Source: Clostridia bacterium (GTDB lineage: Bacteria > Bacillota > Clostridia > TANB77 > CAG-465). From it: a stretch of 54,342 nucleotides of DNA. Under the pieces are notes generated by a model. That model saw only the letters and a list, made by a program, of their open reading frames with translations. It ran no database searches and was not told the origin of the DNA. The stretch spans positions 1-54,342 of the forward strand of contig JAFXHJ010000011.1 in assembly GCA_017536445.1 (NCBI GenBank), read 5' to 3'. The position numbers and the translations under genes were made by a program. Positions 1 through 6,298 of the stretch are shown here, piece by piece (positions within the stretch are counted from its first letter, which is position 1; every line of letters starts with the position of its first letter).

Positions 1-19
1 ACACACACACACACACACA
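1..19. repeat. AC dinucleotide tract at window edge
   Basis: The window opens with about nine and a half uninterrupted AC units. In the frame that stays open to 103 they read as alternating His-Thr. The tract may extend beyond the window, so its true length is unknown. It may be a low-complexity coding tract or a phase-variable simple repeat. Confidence 0.7.
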
Positions 20-103
20 AGTACATTTACTAATGAAAAAACATTAGTAACGTTTTTGCATCCTGAAACAAATATAGAAGCTAGCAAAGTAACACATACT
101 TAA
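2..103 (+). CDS. C-terminal end of an unidentified protein (partial)
   Basis: This frame is open from the left edge to a TAA at 101-103 and gives about 33 residues: a His/Thr run from the AC tract, then TSTFTNEKTLVTFLHPETN and a short polar tail. The stop lies in the loop of the terminator hairpin at 83-127, which is common for the last codons of a gene in this window (compare the stop at 35424-35426). A 33-codon open frame is weak evidence in AT-rich DNA, so the call rests mainly on its fit to the terminator. The product is not recognised. Confidence 0.45.
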   Translation, partial: HTHTHTSTFTNEKTLVTFLHPETNIEASKVTHT

Positions 104-127
104 TAGGTATGTGCCGCTTTGCTTTTT
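83..127 (+). terminator. Intrinsic terminator of the upstream gene
   Basis: AGCAAAG (83-89) pairs with CTTTGCT (117-123) and CACATAC (93-99) with GTATGTG (107-113), with a small internal loop between the two stems. A T run follows at 123-127. An ATG at 109 falls inside this hairpin and is not a plausible start for the next gene. Confidence 0.75.
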
Positions 128-153
128 GCATACAAAAAAGGAGGAATGAAAAA

Positions 154-1278
154 ATGCAAAATAAAAAGGGTATTTCTTTAATAGTTTTAGTCATTACAAT
201 AATAGTAATGATAATCTTAGCAGCAAGTGTAGTAATAACACTAAATAATACTGGTGTAATAAACAGAGCAAATGAAGCAGTAGATTTAACAAATGAAGCT
301 GCAGTACAAGACTTAGCTGCATTAACATGGGCAGATGCCTATATGGATAACAAAAGGGGTGAATTGCTAGTTGCGGAAGTAACAACAAAGTTATCAGAAC
401 AAGGGATAACAAATGAAAATTGGGATATAACAATAACAGACAAGGGAATAACAGTTACAAGTAAAAAGGATAATAATTCTGGTGGCGCTGATGATGAAAA
501 TGTAGATTGGAAGCCAGTAGTATGGAATGGTTTAGCAGGCTTTTCAGGGAATAATATCTGGACAGATGGTACACACATATATTACTCAGATGATGCCAGT
601 GTACCAGATGTATCGGTGGAATCTAAACATTATATACTTAATGGTAATGCTTGGGAGGAAAAAGTTTGGGTAGGTTTGGAAACACAAACTTCTATGTCAG
701 ACCACGGATTCTATGGTTATAATTTTTGGACAGATGGTACAAATGTATATTATTCAGATTTGGATAATGATCATTACGTATTAAATGGTGATGAATGGGA
801 GGAAATAGGATTTAATAATGATATAATTGGGCATATGTATTTTGCTGGGACAGATGTATGGACAGATGACACATATACTTATCTATCGTCTTATAGCGAA
901 GGACAATATGTGATAAATAAAGATAGAACTCTTGAAGAAAAAAATTGGAATGGTCTGGAATCATTTACAGCAAGTTTTATATGGACGGATGGTACAAACA
1001 TATATTATTCGGATTTTTCTGACCATTATGTATTAAAAGGTGATACTTGGGAAAGAAAAAATTGGACAGGATTAACAATTTTTAATGGAACAGACATATG
1101 GACCGATGGAACAAATACATATTATTCGTATGGTTCTGACCATTATATATTAAAAGGCGATATTTGGGAAAGAAAAAATTGGACGGGATTAGCAGATTTT
1201 AGTGGAGCCCATATATGGACGGATGGAGAAAATGTATATTATTCAAGTGACGAACAGCAATATATTCTTTCTAAATAA
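154..1278 (+). CDS. Prepilin-like protein with a six-repeat propeller-like head
   Basis: A 374-residue exported surface protein. The ATG at 154 is chosen because AAAGGAGG (136-143) lies 10 bases upstream; the in-frame ATG at 109 is inside the preceding terminator. Residues 1-6 (MQNKKG) are a prepilin leader ending in Gly, followed by a hydrophobic helix (7-30) starting ISLIVLVITIIVM. Mature position 5 is Val, not the Glu usual in type IV pilins. Residues 1-100 match the protein at 25920-26966 without gaps (75 of 100 identical). From residue 117 there are six repeats of about 39-48 residues with the pattern W.GL..F...IWTDGTN.YYS..HY.L.GD.WE.K. The last repeat lacks the final WE.K strand and the first is preceded by DWKPVVW, which would allow a circular closure as in beta-propellers (inference). 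No pilus assembly genes are in the window. The likely role is a surface or pilus-tip adhesin. Confidence 0.8.
   Translation: MQNKKGISLIVLVITIIVMIILAASVVITLNNTGVINRANEAVDLTNEAAVQDLAALTWADAYMDNKRGELLVAEVTTKLSEQGITNENWDITITDKGITVTSKKDNNSGGADDENVDWKPVVWNGLAGFSGNNIWTDGTHIYYSDDASVPDVSVESKHYILNGNAWEEKVWVGLETQTSMSDHGFYGYNFWTDGTNVYYSDLDNDHYVLNGDEWEEIGFNNDIIGHMYFAGTDVWTDDTYTYLSSYSEGQYVINKDRTLEEKNWNGLESFTASFIWTDGTNIYYSDFSDHYVLKGDTWERKNWTGLTIFNGTDIWTDGTNTYYSYGSDHYILKGDIWERKNWTGLADFSGAHIWTDGENVYYSSDEQQYILSK
502..1275 (+). repeat. Six tandem propeller-like repeats in the prepilin-like head
   Basis: Each unit carries IWTDGTN.YYS or a close variant, then HY.L.GD.WE.K and W.GL. The third unit is the most diverged (VWTDDTYTYLSS), and the fourth to sixth are the most alike. 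The periodicity is visible in both protein and DNA. Confidence 0.75.
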
Positions 1279-1324
1279 AACTATATTTATCATTATATAA
1301 ATAGTTTTAGACTAATTAATATAA

Positions 1325-1351
1325 AAACAGCGACTAATTTAGTCGCTGTTT
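1325..1351. terminator. Bidirectional terminator, 27-base inverted repeat
   Basis: AAACAGCGACTAA (1325-1337) and its exact complement TTAGTCGCTGTTT (1339-1351) flank a single central T. Read on the reverse strand it is followed by further T residues. It separates the convergent genes ending at 1278 and 1339, and the reverse gene's stop codon lies inside it. Confidence 0.8.
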
Positions 1352-1770
1352 AATATTGTATGCAGAAAATTGCTAAACTCATTAGCTATTTTTTGATGTT
1401 TACTTCCACTTAAACAGAAGCATACGGGACAGGTATTAGTTGATTTGGAAAGGTTGTCGTTTTCGCCTTGGAAGAATCTAATCTTGAAGTAGTTTTCACC
1501 TTTGGTAATTTTGAGTTTGTTGTCTACTCTGTCTACACCTGCTTCGCTACTCCAGGTTAGAGTACAGTTTTTGAAGTGGTATTCTTTAAAGAGCTTTTCA
1601 AAGAAGTCATAAAAGCATGGTGTCTTCTTGGTTATAAGAAAATATGCGGGTTCATAATTTTGCATAATCCAATATAAATCTCCTGCAAACCATCCCATAA
1701 TAAACTTCTTTCCTCTAGATTCTACGGCTACTTGTTTCCGTCCATCAACAGTTTCTTTATAGATATTCAT
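1339..1770 (-). CDS. Hypothetical protein, 143 residues
   Basis: Not recognised. The protein is soluble with no signal peptide. It starts MNIYKETVDGRKQVAVESRG, is aromatic-rich in the middle (WFAGDLYWIMQNYEPAYF), and has a CPVCFC cluster about 30 residues from the C-terminus that could bind metal, although only one CxxC is present. It is a single-gene unit with its own promoter (TTTACT-17-TATAAT on the reverse strand), a perfect palindrome AGCAAATTTGCT in its leader (1789-1800), an AAAGGAG ribosome binding site, and the shared terminator downstream. Codon use is slightly richer in G and C than in neighbouring housekeeping genes. It may be a lineage-specific orphan. Confidence 0.6.
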   Translation of the reverse strand: MNIYKETVDGRKQVAVESRGKKFIMGWFAGDLYWIMQNYEPAYFLITKKTPCFYDFFEKLFKEYHFKNCTLTWSSEAGVDRVDNKLKITKGENYFKIRFFQGENDNLSKSTNTCPVCFCLSGSKHQKIANEFSNFLHTILNSD

Positions 1771-1824
1771 AAATTTCTCCTTTTACATAGCAAATTTGCT
1801 TGTATTTACGTTTATTTTGCATAC

Positions 1825-1853
1825 ATTATACACCGTGAAAAGCTAGTAGTAAA
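1825..1853 (-). promoter_or_regulatory. Sigma-A promoter of the 1339-1770 gene
   Basis: On the reverse strand, TTTACT (1853-1848) and TATAAT (1830-1825) are separated by 17 bases. The leader downstream holds a 12-base perfect palindrome at 1789-1800 that could be an operator. Confidence 0.6.
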
Positions 1854-1936
1854 GCGATTTTTGTTAAATACTTGTTTTAGAATAACACAATTGTAATATA
1901 AATGATAAAAAAATGTCAAAATATTAGTAAAAATGC

Positions 1937-1964
1937 TTGTAAAATTATAACTTTATGATAAAAT
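1937..1964 (+). promoter_or_regulatory. Candidate promoter of the two-component operon
   Basis: TTGTAA (1937-1942), a 16-base spacer and TAAAAT (1959-1964) lie just upstream of the response regulator start at 1987. Confidence 0.4.
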
Positions 1965-1986
1965 TATTGCATAAAGAGGTGTCGAT

Positions 1987-2676
1987 ATGGAAAAGAAGAT
2001 ATTGATAGTAGACGACGAACCACCTATTGTAGAGGTTCTTAAATTTAATCTTGAAAAAGATGGCTACAAAACCATAGAAGCATACGATGGTGAGCAAGCT
2101 GTTGAGATGGCTCTTACCGCAAAACCGGATTTAATACTTTTAGATGTTATGCTGCCTAAAATGGATGGCCTTACAGTTTGTACAAAGATTAGACAAAAAT
2201 TAGATTGTCCAATAATTATGCTTACTGCAAAGGACGACGTGGTAGATAAAATACTTGGGCTAGAACTTGGTGCAGATGATTATATGACTAAACCATTTAG
2301 CGTAAGAGAACTTGCTGCCCGTATTAAAGCTAATCTAAGAAAACGTACAGTTCCTGAGGAAGCTAAAGAAGACAAAGGTACTAACGAACTTAAACTACAA
2401 GATTTAGTATTAGATGACGAAAAATATGTAGTTAATAAGAAAGACAAAATAATAGACTTAACAATGAAAGAATATGAAGTGTTAAAACTATTAGTTACTA
2501 ATGCAGGTCAAGTCCTAACAAGAGAACAAATAATAAAAAATGTATGGGGCTATGATTATTTTGGAGATGTAAGAAGTGTTGACGTTACAATCAGAAGAAT
2601 AAGAGAAAAGATTGAAGACAATACAGCAGATCCTAAATACTTAAAAACAAAAAGAGGAAAAGGATATTACGTATAA
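1987..2676 (+). CDS. OmpR-family response regulator, WalR/PhoP-like
   Basis: A 229-residue two-component response regulator. The receiver domain (about 3-118) has the acidic pair D9-D10, phosphoacceptor D53 (LILLDVMLPK), the conserved Thr in IIMLTAKDD and the Lys in DYMTKPFSV. The C-terminal winged-helix domain (about 130-229) has LTMKEYEVLKLL and ends in the typical KTKRGKGYYV. The best family match is WalR/PhoP of Firmicutes, which control cell-wall hydrolases or the phosphate response. Which of the two applies cannot be told, because neither the walH/walI nor the pst/phoU neighbours are present. It precedes the histidine kinase by 84 bases that contain a strong hairpin (2705-2731). Confidence 0.9.
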   Translation: MEKKILIVDDEPPIVEVLKFNLEKDGYKTIEAYDGEQAVEMALTAKPDLILLDVMLPKMDGLTVCTKIRQKLDCPIIMLTAKDDVVDKILGLELGADDYMTKPFSVRELAARIKANLRKRTVPEEAKEDKGTNELKLQDLVLDDEKYVVNKKDKIIDLTMKEYEVLKLLVTNAGQVLTREQIIKNVWGYDYFGDVRSVDVTIRRIREKIEDNTADPKYLKTKRGKGYYV

Positions 2677-2704
2677 TATAAATATCTTTAATATAAATAA
2701 ACGA

Positions 2705-2731
2705 AGCACCGATTGGATAACAATTGGTGCT
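2705..2731 (+). promoter_or_regulatory. Hairpin between response regulator and kinase genes
   Basis: AGCACCGATTG (2705-2715) pairs with CAATTGGTGCT (2721-2731), 11 pairs including one G-U, around the loop GATAA. No T run follows, so it is unlikely to be a simple terminator. It may be an mRNA processing or stability element that sets the kinase-to-regulator ratio, or a leaky attenuator. Confidence 0.55.
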
Positions 2732-2760
2732 GTGTTATATAAAAGAAAAGAGGATAGACT

Positions 2761-4146
2761 ATGTTTAAAAGCATAAAAACCAGTGCTAAAGTAATGGTAC
2801 TTGTTTTAGTGATATTAACATTTGTGGTTATAAATATACTTGTGAATTATTCATTTACAGGTAAGATTGGTTTTACTATAAATCTTCCGATAGTAATAAC
2901 ATTTTTCATGATACTACTTTTAAGCATGCTTCTAATGACGGCATTCTATAAAAGTTTACTTACACCAATGAAAAAGTTAGAACGTTCTATGAAGAACTTA
3001 AGAGATGGTAAGAATGTAGATAGCAGACACCTTGCAAATGTTACCAAATTGGAAGAAATGCAACAACTAATTAATTCATATAGTGAAATATTAAATAGCT
3101 TGCTTAAGAATAGATTTGAATTAGATAGTCAAGAAAGTAAAACTTCTGTTATATTAAATAGAATGGATGATGGTGTTATCGCTTTTTCTATGCAAAAGCA
3201 AATAATACACATAAATGGTGCTGCTAAAGCTTTTGCAGATATAAGCGACGCAGATGATACTTATGAAAAGGTAATGAAAAAGCTTAAACTTAAAGTAGAT
3301 TTTGATAAAGTACTTTACCTATCTAACTACAAGAACCTAGAAGAAAAAGTTGAAGTGAATGACAATGTATTAAGTGTAGTTTTAGTACCATATCATAACG
3401 AAAAGTTACTTCCTATGGGTGTTATAGCAATACTTAAGAATATAACTGAGAATGAAAAGCTAAACAACATGAGAAAAGAATTTGTTGCAAACGTTTCACA
3501 CGAATTAAAAACACCACTTTGTTCAATAAAAGGTTATTCTGAAACGATGATGGATAGAGACCTTGAACCAGAAGAAATAAAGAAGTTTGCTAAAGTTATT
3601 AATGATGAGGCAAATAGAATGGATAGAATAGTTGCAGATTTACTACAACTTTCTAGATTCGATTACAAAAAGAATGTTTGGGATAGAGTAAAACTTAATA
3701 TAGATGATCTTGCTAAACAAGTTGTAGAAAATCTACAATATGTTGCAAAAGAAAAGAAACACAACTTAAAATGTGTTGTTAATATGATACCAGGACCAGT
3801 TCTAGCAAGTAAAGATGCTATACAACAAGTTATGACTAACATTATATCTAATAGTATAAAATATACACCAGATGGTGGAGAAATTACTGTGTATGTAGGA
3901 GCTGCTGGTGGTAAAGCATACCTAAAATTTGTAGATAACGGAATTGGTATTCCAGAAAAAGACTTAAAGAGAATATTTGAACGTTTCTATAGAGTAGATA
4001 AAGCAAGATCTAGACAAATGGGCGGAACAGGACTTGGCCTTTCAATTGTTAAGGAAATTGTAGAAGCTCACGAAGGAACTATAGAAATGAAGAGTGAAGA
4101 AGGAGTAGGAACAGAGGTAATAGTAACTCTGCCAATAATGAGATAA
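2761..4146 (+). CDS. Sensor histidine kinase, WalK/PhoR-like, with almost no outer domain
   Basis: A 461-residue membrane histidine kinase. Two transmembrane helices (about 10-30 and 37-62) are separated by only a handful of residues, so there is no extracellular sensor domain. A HAMP-like linker (about 63-115) and a PAS-like region (about 125-225) follow. The HisKA box FVANVSHELKTPL puts the phosphorylated His at 247. The ATPase domain shows the N box NIISNSIKYTPDGG, the G1 box DNGIGIP and the G2 box GGTGLGLSI. It is the partner of the response regulator at 1987. Sensing is presumably intramembrane or through the PAS domain (inference). Its TAA overlaps the TatD ATG by one base, implying translational coupling. 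Confidence 0.9.
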   Translation: MFKSIKTSAKVMVLVLVILTFVVINILVNYSFTGKIGFTINLPIVITFFMILLLSMLLMTAFYKSLLTPMKKLERSMKNLRDGKNVDSRHLANVTKLEEMQQLINSYSEILNSLLKNRFELDSQESKTSVILNRMDDGVIAFSMQKQIIHINGAAKAFADISDADDTYEKVMKKLKLKVDFDKVLYLSNYKNLEEKVEVNDNVLSVVLVPYHNEKLLPMGVIAILKNITENEKLNNMRKEFVANVSHELKTPLCSIKGYSETMMDRDLEPEEIKKFAKVINDEANRMDRIVADLLQLSRFDYKKNVWDRVKLNIDDLAKQVVENLQYVAKEKKHNLKCVVNMIPGPVLASKDAIQQVMTNIISNSIKYTPDGGEITVYVGAAGGKAYLKFVDNGIGIPEKDLKRIFERFYRVDKARSRQMGGTGLGLSIVKEIVEAHEGTIEMKSEEGVGTEVIVTLPIMR

Positions 4147-4919
4147 TGAGAATAATAGATGTACATGCACACTATGAAGATGAAGCGTACAAAGAAGATT
4201 TAGAACAAGTTTTCACAAAACTTAAAGAAAGTGGCGTAGCGTTTGTAATTAACGCTGGTGCGGGAATTGAATCTTCAATAGGTGCTATAGAAAATGCTAA
4301 AAAGTATAGTAATGTTTATGCTACTATTGGTATTCACCCAGAATATGTTAATACTGGGGATAACGTAGATGCTTTAAGAAAGCTTTATGAGGAAAACAAA
4401 GACAGTGGAAAGATAGTTGCAATCGGCGAAATCGGATTAGATTACCACTATACTAAGGATTTTAAGGAAGAGCAAAAGAAACTTTTCAAAGAGCAATTAG
4501 AATTTGCATATGAAGTTGGTCTTCCAGTACAAATACATTCTAGAGATGCTAGTATAGATACAGTAGAAATATTAGAGCAAACAGAAAAGAAACCATCTAA
4601 AATAATGTTCCACTGTTTTGATCTTAATGAACAAACGGCAAGATTCATAATTAAAAATGGATATAAGATATCTGTTGGTGGAAATATAACATATAAGCGC
4701 ACAGAAACGGCTATAAATGTATTAAAAGACATGCCACTAGAAAGTATAATGACAGAAACAGATGCGCCTTATTTGGCCCCACAAAGCAAAAGAGGAACAA
4801 GAAATGATTCGTCAAATATACACGAGGTTATAGAAAAACTAGCAGAGATAAAAGAAATGGATAAAGAAGAATTAGCAGAAGTATTATATAACAATGCTAA
4901 AGAATTCTATGGAATTTAG
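4146..4919 (+). CDS. TatD-family metal-dependent deoxyribonuclease
   Basis: A 257-residue cytosolic TatD-type hydrolase of the amidohydrolase superfamily. Members are Mg-dependent 3'-5' nucleases implicated in DNA repair or RNA quality control. Metal ligands are all present: DVHAHYEDEAY, the GEIGLDYHY glutamate, PVQIHSRDA, FHCFDLNEQ and ETDAPYLAP. FHCFD replaces the more common FHCFSG, a mild variation. The start ATG shares its A with the kinase stop codon (TAATG), so it is translated as the third gene of the two-component operon, an unusual position for tatD. A strong terminator follows at 4958. Confidence 0.9.
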   Translation: MRIIDVHAHYEDEAYKEDLEQVFTKLKESGVAFVINAGAGIESSIGAIENAKKYSNVYATIGIHPEYVNTGDNVDALRKLYEENKDSGKIVAIGEIGLDYHYTKDFKEEQKKLFKEQLEFAYEVGLPVQIHSRDASIDTVEILEQTEKKPSKIMFHCFDLNEQTARFIIKNGYKISVGGNITYKRTETAINVLKDMPLESIMTETDAPYLAPQSKRGTRNDSSNIHEVIEKLAEIKEMDKEELAEVLYNNAKEFYGI

Positions 4920-4957
4920 AATAAGCAGAAAAAGGTATATAATGAATTGAAACGTAG

Positions 4958-4990
4958 AGAACAAGCGCTATATAGCGCTTGTTCTTCTTT
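4958..4990 (+). terminator. Terminator after the TatD gene
   Basis: A 28-base perfect palindrome (4958-4985) with AGAACAAGCGCTA as the left arm is followed by TTCTTT. It ends the two-component/TatD operon. Confidence 0.8.
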
Positions 4991-5006
4991 ATAGGTATAC
5001 ATAAAT

Positions 5007-5035
5007 TTGACTAAAATTATGAAAAATGGTATAAT
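5007..5035 (+). promoter_or_regulatory. Sigma-A promoter of the NahK-like gene
   Basis: TTGACT (5007-5012), a 17-base spacer and TATAAT (5030-5035) form a near-consensus promoter, with about 55 bases of leader and an AGGAGG site before the ATG at 5096. Confidence 0.8.
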
Positions 5036-5095
5036 ATAAGGGCGAACAAAATTTTACAACCATTAACTATATGGTTATGTAGGAGGAAAAAACAA

Positions 5096-6223
5096 ATGGA
5101 CAACAAGATTAGAGAAGTGGTAGGTAACTTTAGAATTGATGGTACGCTTGTGTCGGCAGAAGAAAATGCACAAGGCAACATCAACTCTACATTCTTGCTT
5201 ACATATGAGACGCCCAAAGGAAGTGCAAAGTACTTACTTCAAAAAATCAACAGCAATGTTTTTAAAGAACCGTATCTTGTAATGCGGAATATAGGTTTGG
5301 TCAGTAAACACATTAAGAAGAAGCTTACAGAAATGCCGGAAAGCGGCTACAAGACTTTGAGCTATGTGGCAACTGTAACAGATGAGCCTATGTATACGCA
5401 TATCAATGAAGCGGGTGAAAAGGAGTACTATCGTGTGTACGAGTATATTGACGATTGTATTTCTTACAACAATTTTGAGGACTCAGAAAATCCTGAAGAG
5501 GTTGCATACAATGCGGGAAAATGTTTTGGAGCATTCCATATGCTTCTTAGTGATTTCCCTGTAAGTATGCTTGCAGAAACTATTCCGGATTTCCACAACA
5601 CACCTAAGCGGTTTGATGCACTGCTTGTTGCAATCGAAAACGCTATCACGAATAGAGCGTTTGAATGCTCTGAGGAAATTATTTACCTCATTTCTAAAAT
5701 TAAAGAGTATTCGGCAATCTACAACAAGCTGGGAAGAACTATTCCCGTAAGAGTAACTCATAACGATACCAAGTTGAATAATATCTTGATGAGTACTACA
5801 ACCAATAAAGGAGTAGCTGTTATTGACCTTGATACCGTTATGCCAGGCTCCGTACTTTACGATATCGGAGATGGAATTCGTTCGGCGTGCGCCAATTCTT
5901 TTGAGGACGAGACTGATCCGGAAAAGATTTTTCTTAAGATCGACCTTGCAAAAGCATACATCAAGGGGTATCTTGAAGAGATGGCGTGTTCGCTTACCTA
6001 TGATGAAGTTCGTTGCATTGGACTTTCTATCCGTGTGCTCACTTATGAGCTTGCTCTTAGATTTCTTACGGACTACATCAACAACGACACATACTTCAAA
6101 ATCAAGTACAAGACTCACAATAAGGATCGTTTCATGAATCAGTTCCTTCTTCTTAAGGATATTGAGAAAAAGGCTTGTGAAATTGATGCATATGTTGAGC
6201 AGCTGTACAAAGATGTGAAGTAA
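5096..6223 (+). CDS. Aminoglycoside-phosphotransferase-fold kinase, N-acetylhexosamine 1-kinase (NahK)-like
   Basis: A 375-residue cytosolic kinase of the APH/choline-kinase fold. The catalytic loop VTHNDTKLNN puts the base at D224 and the Mg ligand at N229; the metal-binding motif is VIDLDTVMPG (D244, D246), followed by DIGDGIRS. HNDTKLNN with IDLDTVMPG is characteristic of NahK-like enzymes, which phosphorylate GlcNAc/GalNAc at C1 in mucin-sugar salvage. The true substrate is not proven, and none of the usual lacto-N-biose pathway genes are adjacent. The gene is a single-gene unit with its own promoter and terminator. Its codon use (CGT, CGG, CTT, GCG, TAC) is clearly richer in G and C than the flanking tatD and gyrA, suggesting recent acquisition. 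Confidence 0.8.
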   Translation: MDNKIREVVGNFRIDGTLVSAEENAQGNINSTFLLTYETPKGSAKYLLQKINSNVFKEPYLVMRNIGLVSKHIKKKLTEMPESGYKTLSYVATVTDEPMYTHINEAGEKEYYRVYEYIDDCISYNNFEDSENPEEVAYNAGKCFGAFHMLLSDFPVSMLAETIPDFHNTPKRFDALLVAIENAITNRAFECSEEIIYLISKIKEYSAIYNKLGRTIPVRVTHNDTKLNNILMSTTTNKGVAVIDLDTVMPGSVLYDIGDGIRSACANSFEDETDPEKIFLKIDLAKAYIKGYLEEMACSLTYDEVRCIGLSIRVLTYELALRFLTDYINNDTYFKIKYKTHNKDRFMNQFLLLKDIEKKACEIDAYVEQLYKDVK

Positions 6224-6236
6224 CACCACTACAAAT

Positions 6237-6265
6237 AAACGAGAGAACAAATTGTTCTCTCGTTT
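6237..6265. terminator. Bidirectional terminator between nahK-like gene and gyrA
   Basis: AAACGAGAGAACAA (6237-6250) and its exact complement flank one central A at 6251. T residues follow on the plus strand. It serves both convergent genes. Confidence 0.8.
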
Positions 6266-6298
6266 TATTTTTATATTAGTTTAACCATAAAATCGCTA

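Noticed and set aside
1-19. AC tract as a phase-variation switch
   Set aside because: It lies at the window edge, so its length and the reading frame of its gene cannot be assessed. It is recorded only as a repeat.
5483-6250. Reverse-strand open frame (255 codons) opposite the NahK-like gene
   Set aside because: The plus-strand frame has clear kinase motifs. The antisense product begins inside the terminator and matches no family.
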